Positions 1 to 5,184 of a stretch of 6,922 nucleotides of DNA are shown piece after piece. A program made the translations under genes and the position numbers. The notes under the pieces are model-generated. The model saw only the letters and a program-made list of their open reading frames with translations, ran no database searches and had not been told where the DNA came from. Every line of letters starts with the position of its first letter. The stretch's first letter is position 1. The DNA comes from Candidatus Woesearchaeota archaeon (lineage in GTDB: Archaea > Nanobdellota > Nanobdellia > Woesearchaeales > UBA11576): assembly GCA_019322385.1 (NCBI GenBank), contig JAHWIS010000086.1, positions 1 through 6,922 on the forward strand. The letters are read 5' to 3'.

Positions 1-1
1 C

Positions 2-64
2 AACAGGGATGAAAGAACTATCTGGACAGTGTGCAGCAGGGCGAGAAAAAAACTGGCAAAATGA
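2..64 (+). CDS. C-terminal end of a helix-turn-helix regulator (partial)
   Basis: Only the last 20 codons lie in the window; the gene begins to the left. The frame reads NRDERTIWTVCSRARKKLAK and ends at TGA 62-64. It aligns without gaps with the end of the complete regulator at 3193-3699 (RHDKTVWTILDRAKKKMRRR). The shared pattern is R-D/H-D/E-x-T-I/V-W-T-x-x-x-R-A-R/K-K-K, which is the recognition helix and basic tail of a sigma-region-4-like helix-turn-helix. Both copies are followed by the same type of secreted protein gene, with the same ATGA overlap, which makes chance similarity unlikely. Role: probably a DNA-binding regulator of its own operon (inference). The fragment is too short to give the family or the number of HTH units. 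Confidence 0.78.
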   Translation, partial: NRDERTIWTVCSRARKKLAK

Positions 65-795
65 ACAGGACCAAATTGGTGCGGAATGCGAAGCTGTTCC
101 TTGTACTTATATTTGTTTCAATAATTCTGGCTTTCTCTGCTAATGCAGACTTCCCGCAGCCTACGCAACCTGACAACATGACAAATGTGTCAACAGAAAG
201 CCCTGTAGCTACAGGCGGCTATGCACTGAACACCAGCGGCGGCACGATAACAACGCTGAACATCAATGCAACGACGCAGAACCCGCACTGGAAAGCATAT
301 GTAGGAAACATAAGCGGAGAGCTTGCACTGCAGGACGCTTCAGGCAATGCAGTATACGACTGGAACATCACATCGATGGAAGGAGAGATATACGCGACAA
401 GAAAATCAACAGTTGCAGACTGGGACAGCATTGTCTGTGCCAACCTTACACATATCCAATCAGAAGAGACAGCGTTGAACATGACAAGTTCGAGCGAGGA
501 CAGTATATTGAACACATTCAATGAAAAGAGTCATGTGGCGTTCTATGCAGGGCTGACATCAGTAGCGGCAAACAGCTGCAATTCGACAAACCTGTATGTG
601 AACAGCCAGGCATCATCAGACTTTGAAGAGCTTCTGCTATATGACGGCAGTTATGTTGTCTATGCAGCGCTATTGGAAGATTCGATAACAGGATTTGACG
701 GGACAGAATATGATTTCCAGATGATACTACCGGATTCAGGCCTTGAAGGGAGCCAGACACCTGAGACCTATTATTTTTATGTCGAACTTATATGA
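61..795 (+). CDS. Secreted protein of unknown function, paralogue of the one at 3696-4469
   Basis: The protein has 244 residues. ATG 61 is preferred over an in-frame GTG at 31 because it overlaps the upstream regulator's stop as ATGA, exactly as in the second cassette, and because it gives a classical signal peptide: basic start (MNRTKLVRNAK), hydrophobic core at about 11-25, and likely cleavage in the SANAD region. The mature part holds about nine N-X-S/T sequons, suggesting export and AglB-type N-glycosylation. Landmarks shared with the paralogue are WKAYVGNISG at 77-86, YDW, EGEIYA, a cysteine pair (C126, C173) that could form a disulfide, and a C-terminus ending YYFYVEL plus one residue. 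There is no C-terminal membrane segment, so it is either released or held by partners. No strong Shine-Dalgarno precedes ATG 61, so translation probably couples to the upstream gene. I do not recognise a named family. Confidence 0.88.
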   Translation: MNRTKLVRNAKLFLVLIFVSIILAFSANADFPQPTQPDNMTNVSTESPVATGGYALNTSGGTITTLNINATTQNPHWKAYVGNISGELALQDASGNAVYDWNITSMEGEIYATRKSTVADWDSIVCANLTHIQSEETALNMTSSSEDSILNTFNEKSHVAFYAGLTSVAANSCNSTNLYVNSQASSDFEELLLYDGSYVVYAALLEDSITGFDGTEYDFQMILPDSGLEGSQTPETYYFYVELI

Positions 796-798
796 GGT
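794..798 (+). promoter_or_regulatory. Shine-Dalgarno GAGGT overlapping the upstream stop
   Basis: GAGGT lies six bases before ATG 805 and shares bases with the TGA stop (793-795) of the secreted protein gene. This ties translation of the next gene to the end of the previous one and supports ATG 805 as the start. Confidence 0.7.
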
Positions 799-804
799 AA
801 TAAA

Positions 805-1293
805 ATGAACCATGCCAAGACACATGCGCGAAAGCCAAAGAAGATGAAAAAATTGATAGGCATACTGTTGCTGGTCGCGATAGCCTATTTCATCTTCACG
901 AACTTTGACTTCGCAGACTGGCCAAAGCTAGGGCTTGTCATCGAAGGGCCGCCCAAGAGCTGCACTGAGATAAGGGGTCCAAAGACGATGACTGATACAG
1001 TCATAGAGCAGCTGGAGGTAGAGGATCTCGGGTTCAAGGCATTGCGTGACGAGAACAAGGCATTGATTGAAGTGCGGAATGTCGATAATGTGACAGGCAA
1101 GGTGCGCGTAGTGTTGTATTGCAGGAACGGGGATGAACAAGGAGAGAAGACAAAGAGTCTAGAACCAGGAGAGAAAGAGGTGTTCAGCTTCCTGGATGTA
1201 AAGGACTGCGACCTTGGTTATATAATAGAGCCGGAAACCAGGAGGAAGAGGGTTAATAAGACTGTTTATGTAACAGACAGTATGTGTGAGTGA
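805..1293 (+). CDS. Small membrane-anchored protein of unknown function
   Basis: The protein has 162 residues. The N-terminus is strongly basic (KTHARKPKKMKK), followed by one hydrophobic segment at about 15-34 (KLIGILLLVAIAYFIFTNF). Under the positive-inside rule this puts the N-terminus in the cytoplasm and about 125 residues outside. The exterior part contains four cysteines (in SCTEI, YCRNG, DCDLG and SMCE), enough for two disulfides, and is otherwise a charged, probably beta-rich domain with two sequons (NVT, NKT). ATG 805 is chosen for its GAGGT ribosome site; ATG 844 (MKKLIGILL) is a weaker alternative. It starts nine bases after the secreted protein gene, so the two are probably co-transcribed. 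The second cassette has no equivalent gene. I do not recognise a family; anchoring or processing of the preceding secreted protein is only a guess from position. Confidence 0.82.
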   Translation: MNHAKTHARKPKKMKKLIGILLLVAIAYFIFTNFDFADWPKLGLVIEGPPKSCTEIRGPKTMTDTVIEQLEVEDLGFKALRDENKALIEVRNVDNVTGKVRVVLYCRNGDEQGEKTKSLEPGEKEVFSFLDVKDCDLGYIIEPETRRKRVNKTVYVTDSMCE

Positions 1294-1305
1294 CATAACA
1301 AAAAA

Positions 1306-1314
1306 TTTATAAAG
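1306..1314 (+). promoter_or_regulatory. Archaeal TATA box TTTATAAAG
   Basis: A consensus-like TATA box, preceded by an A-run resembling a BRE, sits 45 bases before ATG 1351. Archaeal initiation about 25 bases downstream would give a leader of roughly 15 bases containing the Shine-Dalgarno. No T-rich terminator separates the 805-1293 gene, so this may be an internal promoter added to read-through. Confidence 0.7.
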
Positions 1315-1335
1315 CAATCAATTCAAAACAAGCAC

Positions 1336-1343
1336 GAGGTGGT
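1336..1343 (+). promoter_or_regulatory. Shine-Dalgarno GAGGTGGT deciding start 1351
   Basis: This purine-rich site is correctly spaced (seven bases) for ATG 1351. It argues against the in-frame GTG at 1339, which lies inside the ribosome site itself. Confidence 0.72.
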
Positions 1344-1350
1344 TTGGAAA

Positions 1351-3069
1351 ATGAAAAAAAGGCTGTTGGTGTTCTTGATTCTTCTGTTAGCTGTGGTCCC
1401 ATTTGCAGCTGCGGATATCTATATCTCAAACTCAAGGGACTGGAGGGATGTATACAGTCTCATGGTTTATGGGAACATAAAAGAAGAGGCTCCGAGGTTC
1501 CTTGTGAGCGACAATCACGGATCATTGATCCTGCCCAGTATACGGAAAGAAGAGACCATCGAGGTATTCACCTCAGACAGCCAGCCTTTTGTAGTCGGAT
1601 ATGAATCCATGATAAAGAACGAAGGATATGCTTCGGTTACAGAAGAGAAATACGGAAACATGAACCTTGAGCTTGCAGAAATGCTTCCAGATGTCAAGGA
1701 TTTTATAATCATAGATGACGCTTATGGATACAACTCGATTGCAGTAGCCCCTTATGCAGTCCTGACAACGACATATGTGCTGTTTGCGAACTCCAACAAT
1801 ATAGGGGATGTGATGGATCTCCTGGGCAGCAGGGATGTCAACAGCGTTATCATATACGGCCATGTGGACAGGGAAGTACTGGAAGAGCTTGATGAATACA
1901 ATCCTGAGATCATAAACAAGGACGGTGACAGGTTCGCTAACAATGTCGAGATAGTCAAGAAGTATAGAGATATCAACCCTAAACAACAGGTCGTGCTCAC
2001 CAATGGAGAGTTCATTGAGGCAGAGATCATGTCAGGGCTCGAGCCAGTACTTTTCATAGGGAGAGAGAACGTACCTGCCAAGATAAATGAATACATACAG
2101 AGCACAGACATCGAGGTCGGTGTCCTCATAGGCAATGAGCTTGTCGGCACAGCTACGATAGTCAGGAGGCAGGTCGGGATAAGCACGTTCGTGAAATTCG
2201 CGCAAGGATCAAGGTCTGCTGCAGGCGCAATCGCGCAGGTCGAGGGCCTTGACATGTTCCCAGTGCCGAAGGTAAGCATCAACCTCGAGATACTGAGCGT
2301 GAAGTATAACAAGCTCACAGGCATGGTCGAGATCACATTCAAGAACAATGCAGACGTTGCGGCTTATTTCAAGGGCACTTACACGCTAAAGGTCGGCGAT
2401 GAGGAGTTCGTGTTTGGTGATGAAGACGCGATGTTCATCGACAAGAACGACGTAAAGACAATGGTCTACAAGGTAGATGGAGTGGCGCCTGAAGGAGAGA
2501 TGACGCTGGATGCATATGTGATATACGGCGAATCAAAGAACGCGATGGAATTCGTGATTGACGAGACATTCTCTGTATCTACAATTGAGGTCGGCGATGA
2601 GGCGCAGATAGAGATCACAAAAGTGCAGTATGACAAGACAGCAGACAGATTCCTTATCCATATAGAGAACATCGGAGAGGTCACGGCTTATGTGAACACA
2701 GAGCTCGTCGATATCATGGTGATGGGCGAGACGCTCACGATAGGTTCTGAAGACACCATACGCCTGGAAAGAGGGAAGACAGGATACAGCATAGTGAGAG
2801 TAGAACTTTCAAATCTCGATCTTGAAGACAACCCTACAGTGCATATAAGAGCGCACTATGGTGAGCGGGAAGACTCGCTGATCAAGATACTCGAAGGAGA
2901 CTTTGAGATATCGATCAAGACATTCAGCGTCTGGACATACCTGCCGATAATCATAATAGTGCTGCTGATACTCCTGCTGCTGCTCGGCAGGAAGAGATGC
3001 CCATCATGCGGGCATAAGAATCCGAGAGGCAGGAAGCACTGCAAGAAATGCGGGCGTGTGTTGAAGTAG
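1351..3069 (+). CDS. Surface protein with CWB2-like repeats, C-terminal membrane helix and cytoplasmic zinc ribbon
   Basis: The protein has 572 residues. A signal peptide covers 1-21 (cleavage near FAAA|D). Residues 22 to about 285 look like three degenerate cell-wall-binding-repeat-2 (CWB2-like) units: SRDWRDVYS onward; DDAYGYNSIAVAPYAVL from 122, closing with the GDRF signature at 192-195; and LTNGEFIEAEIMSGLEPVLFIG onward. Two repeats of about 100 residues follow, starting near 310 (INLEILSVKYNKLTGMVEI) and 418 (AQIEITKVQYDKTADRFLI). They resemble CARDB/S-layer-type beta-sandwiches. A membrane helix lies at about 528-545, then RKR, then a C4 zinc ribbon (C550, C553, C564, C567). Inferred topology: large ectodomain outside, zinc ribbon in the cytoplasm. 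CWB2 modules in Firmicutes bind cell-wall polymers; a similar surface-glycan role in an archaeon is inference. The fold assignment rests on pattern only. Confidence 0.85.
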   Translation: MKKRLLVFLILLLAVVPFAAADIYISNSRDWRDVYSLMVYGNIKEEAPRFLVSDNHGSLILPSIRKEETIEVFTSDSQPFVVGYESMIKNEGYASVTEEKYGNMNLELAEMLPDVKDFIIIDDAYGYNSIAVAPYAVLTTTYVLFANSNNIGDVMDLLGSRDVNSVIIYGHVDREVLEELDEYNPEIINKDGDRFANNVEIVKKYRDINPKQQVVLTNGEFIEAEIMSGLEPVLFIGRENVPAKINEYIQSTDIEVGVLIGNELVGTATIVRRQVGISTFVKFAQGSRSAAGAIAQVEGLDMFPVPKVSINLEILSVKYNKLTGMVEITFKNNADVAAYFKGTYTLKVGDEEFVFGDEDAMFIDKNDVKTMVYKVDGVAPEGEMTLDAYVIYGESKNAMEFVIDETFSVSTIEVGDEAQIEITKVQYDKTADRFLIHIENIGEVTAYVNTELVDIMVMGETLTIGSEDTIRLERGKTGYSIVRVELSNLDLEDNPTVHIRAHYGEREDSLIKILEGDFEISIKTFSVWTYLPIIIIVLLILLLLLGRKRCPSCGHKNPRGRKHCKKCGRVLK

Positions 3070-3116
3070 TTTTTTTCTTTTTTTCTTATTTATTTTTTAT
3101 TTATCTTTTTTTGTTT
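3070..3116 (+). terminator. Oligo-T transcription terminator
   Basis: Starting right after the stop codon, this stretch is nearly all T, with runs of six to eight T broken by single C, A or G. There is no hairpin. Archaeal RNA polymerase terminates at such T-tracts, so this closes the 1351-3069 transcript before the next promoter. Confidence 0.75.
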
Positions 3117-3127
3117 GCTTGCTCTTA

Positions 3128-3186
3128 TCTTACCTAGTATTTATTATGGAAAGCTTTAAATAGTCGATTTCTTTCTTACATAGTAT
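3128..3186 (+). repeat. Direct repeat TCTTAC(C/A)TAGTAT flanking the regulator promoter
   Basis: TCTTACCTAGTAT (3128-3140) and TCTTACATAGTAT (3174-3186) match at 12 of 13 bases, 46 bases apart start to start, with the TATA box between them. A third partial copy, TATCTTACA, follows at 3184-3192, directly against the GTG start. The placement suits operator sites, perhaps for autoregulation by the adjacent helix-turn-helix protein (inference). The related TATCTTACAAAT occurs around the promoter near 4549. Confidence 0.55.
3155..3163 (+). promoter_or_regulatory. Archaeal TATA box TTTAAATAG
   Basis: This TATA box is 38 bases before GTG 3193. Initiation about 25 bases downstream would give a leader of only around ten bases with no Shine-Dalgarno, so the transcript is probably leaderless or nearly so. 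The ten bases TTTAAATAGT recur exactly at 4549-4558. Confidence 0.7.
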
Positions 3187-3192
3187 CTTACA

Positions 3193-3699
3193 GTGAAAAT
3201 CGCGGAAAAACAGAGGAATGTGCAGAGACTGTTGGACAGTGTGGGTGCTGCGCTGGATGGTCTTTCTGAGTTAGGGATCAGACCAGAGCAGGCAGTGCAG
3301 CTGGCAAAGGTGAGGCAACGCAAGGGAATACCTCTCTCGATATTCAACCCATATCTTGGGGCGCTGGAGAGCATCGTGAAGTATATGCGGGAGGAACTGC
3401 TTCTGGATTATAACACGATTGCGGGAATTCTAGGAAGAAATGCTGGACCGATTGGAGTGGCATATAGACGGACACGGCAGAAATTGAAAGGTGCGCTTGA
3501 CATTTCATCAAAGGAATCAATACCATTTGAGGCGCTTCGCGCAAAAGAGAATTATGGCCTGAGCGTGTTTGAGAGCTTGGCGTATCATCTGGCGAAAAAA
3601 GGCTATGACTGGCATGAGATCGCAGGGATCATGCACAGGCATGATAAGACTGTATGGACTATTTTGGATCGTGCAAAGAAAAAGATGAGACGAAGATGA
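3193..3699 (+). CDS. Regulator with two sigma-region-4-like helix-turn-helix units
   Basis: The protein has 168 residues. GTG 3193 is the first usable start because an in-frame TAG lies at 3181-3183. After an amphipathic N-terminal region (1-45) come two similar units. Unit A spans about 46-99: IPLSIFN, LGALESIV, then the helix-turn-helix YNTIAGILGRNAGPIGVAYR. Unit B spans about 110-166: IPFEALR, LSVFESLA, then WHEIAGIMHRHDKTVWTILD and a basic tail ending KKKMRRR. The I-A-G-I-L/M-x-R-N/H core and following recognition helix match sigma-70 region 4-like HTHs. Archaea have no sigma factors, so this is a fold resemblance. There is no signal peptide, so it acts in the cytoplasm on DNA. It overlaps the next gene by ATGA and has a truncated homologue at 2-64 in the same position relative to a paralogous gene. 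Autoregulation and control of its partner are inference. Confidence 0.85.
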   Translation: MKIAEKQRNVQRLLDSVGAALDGLSELGIRPEQAVQLAKVRQRKGIPLSIFNPYLGALESIVKYMREELLLDYNTIAGILGRNAGPIGVAYRRTRQKLKGALDISSKESIPFEALRAKENYGLSVFESLAYHLAKKGYDWHEIAGIMHRHDKTVWTILDRAKKKMRRR

Positions 3700-4469
3700 A
3701 CAAAACGAATATTTATCGGATTTTGCAAGTGATTTTGATACTGTTTGTCTTGTTAACTCCATTTGTATATGCCCAGGTGGTACCTACAGAGCCGGAAGGA
3801 CCTACTACTCTTGATGTTGTCAATACTTCACGGAGGACTCCTGCTGGTGCTGCAACCATCCAGGCGCAGGCAGGCAATGTGACGCAGCTGTCGATCACTG
3901 GAAATACAGTTACGCAGACCTGGCAAGCATATTATGGAAATGTTAGCGGCACCATAACATTAGACAATGCGCAGAACCATACAATATATGATTGGGAACT
4001 TGCAAGCCCTGAAGGAGAGATATATGCATCAGAGGCACAAGTTGATTTCACGCATGGGAATGTGTTCTGCTATGACTTTAACCAGAGTGATGTCGGAGAC
4101 AGCGGGTTCAATACACTTGCAGAGTATGAGGCATTGCTTGGGTTAGCAACTGATGATGCTGATGGAATTGATGAGACATTTGCAGAAAGCACTAGTTATG
4201 ATGCATTCTATGTCGGGAGCTATTATGTGGATGCTATATGTCCAACGACCCAGATGTATGACCAGAATGAGCAGAAGGATCCAGACAAGTTCCAGGAGGT
4301 CCTGCTTTACGACAACTCGAGCGACAAGCTGGTATACACTACGATAATCGAGCAGGATGTGCAGGGCTTTGATGACCAGTACTGGGACTTTGAGATGATA
4401 GTGGGTGAGGATGGCCACAATGGCGATACAACCACAACAACATATTATTTCTATGTAGAGCTGGAATGA
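3696..4469 (+). CDS. Secreted protein of unknown function, paralogue of the one at 61-795
   Basis: The protein has 257 residues from ATG 3696; an upstream GTG-type extension (from 3654) would lie inside the regulator and spoil the signal peptide. Signal peptide: MNKTNIYR, hydrophobic core 9-23, likely cleavage FVYA|Q. Blocks shared with the 61-795 product are WQAYYGNVSG at 76-85, IYDW, PEGEIYA, a cysteine pair (C125, C182), FQEVLLYD, a G-F-D-x-x-Y/W-D-F-x-M-I segment, and a C-terminal YYFYVELE. Six N-X-S/T sequons support export. The middle section (about 130-185) is longer and more acidic than in the paralogue. There is no membrane anchor beyond the signal sequence. The start overlaps the regulator's stop by four bases and has no good Shine-Dalgarno, so translation is probably coupled. 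The function is unknown; a surface-layer or appendage component is possible. Confidence 0.88.
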   Translation: MNKTNIYRILQVILILFVLLTPFVYAQVVPTEPEGPTTLDVVNTSRRTPAGAATIQAQAGNVTQLSITGNTVTQTWQAYYGNVSGTITLDNAQNHTIYDWELASPEGEIYASEAQVDFTHGNVFCYDFNQSDVGDSGFNTLAEYEALLGLATDDADGIDETFAESTSYDAFYVGSYYVDAICPTTQMYDQNEQKDPDKFQEVLLYDNSSDKLVYTTIIEQDVQGFDDQYWDFEMIVGEDGHNGDTTTTTYYFYVELE

Positions 4470-4495
4470 GAGTATTCACATATAGATAACTTACA

Positions 4496-4597
4496 TATAT
4501 CTTACAAATGTTTTACGAGCGTCATTCTGATCTGTGATCTTCGAAATATTTAAATAGTATATATAACAATCATAAATATTACACATATCTTACAAAT
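4496..4597 (+). repeat. Direct repeat TATCTTACAAAT on both sides of a TATA box
   Basis: TATATCTTACAAAT (4496-4509) and CATATCTTACAAAT (4584-4597) match at 13 of 14 bases. They bracket the TATA box at 4547-4557, as the TCTTAC motifs bracket the TATA box at 3155. This suggests operator sites for a regulator acting at both promoters (inference). Confidence 0.55.
4547..4557 (+). promoter_or_regulatory. TATA box TATTTAAATAG (first candidate promoter)
   Basis: Preceded by CGAAA, a plausible BRE, this element shares TTTAAATAGT exactly with the promoter at 3155. If used, the transcript would start near 4575 and carry a leader of more than 160 bases before the first ribbon-helix-helix gene. Confidence 0.55.
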
Positions 4598-4622
4598 AAC
4601 TTCCCAAATCCAGAACCGTAAC

Positions 4623-4630
4623 CTTTATAT
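4623..4630 (+). promoter_or_regulatory. TATA box TTTATATA (second candidate promoter)
   Basis: GTAACC just upstream resembles a BRE. Initiation about 25 bases downstream would fall at about 4650, inside the palindrome at 4642-4655, leaving a leader of about 90 bases to ATG 4742. A second AT-rich element (TATATTTAA, 4633-4641) lies between them. This is the better candidate for the ribbon-helix-helix operon. Confidence 0.55.
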
Positions 4631-4641
4631 ACTATATTTAA

Positions 4642-4655
4642 ATGACATATGTCAT
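4642..4655. promoter_or_regulatory. Perfect 14-base palindrome ATGACATATGTCAT, likely operator
   Basis: Each half-site (ATGACAT) is the exact reverse complement of the other. The palindrome lies just after TATA-like elements and over the predicted transcription start. Dimeric ribbon-helix-helix proteins bind such short inverted repeats, and two are encoded immediately downstream, so autorepression is a reasonable inference. Confidence 0.6.
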
Positions 4656-4741
4656 ACAGATAAAATATTAACGGGAGATCATTGGCGAAACTGACTGACA
4701 CAAGGGTGATTTGAAGAAAAAACAGTGTCCAGGAAACTTCA

Positions 4742-4891
4742 ATGACGCAGGAAATACACATACTGAACGTACGACTACCGCGCGATGTAATAGAGTGGAT
4801 AGACTCTCAGGTAAAGGCTGGAGTATATAATTCTCGTTCTGAAGCAATACGCAACTTTGTAAGGGATAGTCTTAGGGAGGTGGAAAAATGA
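4742..4891 (+). CDS. Small ribbon-helix-helix (CopG-like) DNA-binding protein
   Basis: The protein has 49 residues. ATG 4742 is the only start in this frame after an in-frame TGA at 4712-4714, and AGGA at 4731-4734 is a suitably spaced ribosome site. The whole protein is one ribbon-helix-helix domain: beta strand at about 4-11 (EIHILNVR), then LPRDVIEWIDSQVKAG forming helix A, and YNSRSEAIRNFVRDSL forming helix B with the typical N/S-R-S-E-A-I-R start. Such proteins dimerise and insert the paired strand into the major groove. The stop overlaps the next start as ATGA, so the two regulators are translated together. The palindrome at 4642-4655 is a candidate target. Some ribbon-helix-helix proteins are antitoxins, but no toxin-like partner is visible. 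Confidence 0.88.
   Translation: MTQEIHILNVRLPRDVIEWIDSQVKAGVYNSRSEAIRNFVRDSLREVEK
4875..4883 (+). promoter_or_regulatory. Strong Shine-Dalgarno GGGAGGTGG
   Basis: This is close to a full anti-Shine-Dalgarno complement, four bases before ATG 4888 and inside the end of the preceding gene. It fixes the start of the second ribbon-helix-helix gene and shows that this organism uses canonical 16S pairing. Confidence 0.8.
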
Positions 4892-5184
4892 CGCAGCCGC
4901 CTTCCAACAACTTGCTTGTTTCTTTACGGATACCTAAGTCATTGTTCACTGAACTGCAGAAGCTGTCTGAAAAAAACCATTTCCTTGATGTCTCTGAACA
5001 AGTAAGAAGCATAGTGCGCGAAAGATGGCAGGAGGCAAAAGATCCTCAGGCATACCAGATCAAGAAACTGCGGAAGGAGATATCCCAAGCACTTACGAAA
5101 AAGACTGAAGAAAAAGCTCAGCAGCAACTGGTCAAAGAACTGGAACGGATAAAGGAAAGCCTGTTAGGTGGTAAGGATAACTAA
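4888..5184 (+). CDS. Ribbon-helix-helix protein with a C-terminal coiled coil
   Basis: The protein has 98 residues. The N-terminal half is a divergent ribbon-helix-helix: strand LLVSLRIP at about 9-16, helix A SLFTELQKLSEKNH, and helix B VSEQVRSIVRERW. From about residue 50 a highly charged helix rich in K, E and Q (KKLRKEISQALTKKTEEK and onward to ESLLGGKDN) looks like a coiled coil that could drive dimerisation or higher assembly. It overlaps the preceding small regulator by four bases and may form homo- or heterodimers with it (inference). It lies directly before, and probably overlaps, the start of the large surface protein gene, which suggests control of that gene. It could instead act in partition- or antitoxin-type roles, but neither an ATPase nor a toxin is present nearby. 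Confidence 0.85.
   Translation: MTQPPSNNLLVSLRIPKSLFTELQKLSEKNHFLDVSEQVRSIVRERWQEAKDPQAYQIKKLRKEISQALTKKTEEKAQQQLVKELERIKESLLGGKDN

Larger units (their letters stand above)
4470..4741 (+). other. Regulatory intergenic region of 272 bases
   Basis: I see no credible gene here. The stretch is AT-rich and contains CTTAC/TTTAC motifs at 4490, 4501 and 4512 spaced 11 bases apart, a pair of TGATCT copies at 4528 and 4535, two TATA-like elements, a TATCTTACAAAT pair and a perfect palindrome. A ten-codon frame from TTG 4682 to TGA 4714 (AKLTDTRVI after the start) follows a GGGAG at 4672-4676 and might be a leader peptide, though support is weak. No oligo-T terminator follows the gene ending at 4469. 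Confidence 0.6.

Noticed and set aside
61..180. Type IV pilin-like (class III) signal peptide in the secreted proteins
   Set aside because: There is no G/A-E or similar prepilin cleavage site before the hydrophobic segment; the N-terminus reads as an ordinary Sec signal peptide.
1752..2348. A 198-residue open frame on the minus strand, with other minus-strand frames across the window
   Set aside because: They lie opposite well-supported + strand genes with signal peptides and repeats, show no recognisable domain, and lack consistent ribosome sites. They are shadows.
3070..3192. Small RNA or origin-like AT-rich element
   Set aside because: The T-rich part is explained by a terminator and the rest by a promoter with direct repeats; there is no stable hairpin or iteron array.
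4579..4761. A 60-residue minus-strand frame across the regulatory region
   Set aside because: It crosses the TATA boxes, the palindrome and the start of the ribbon-helix-helix gene, and its sequence has no family features.
4742..5184. Toxin-antitoxin system suggested by the ribbon-helix-helix genes
   Set aside because: Neither partner resembles a toxin (RelE, PIN, MazF or similar); the second gene is itself a ribbon-helix-helix protein with a coiled coil, and the next gene is a secreted protein.
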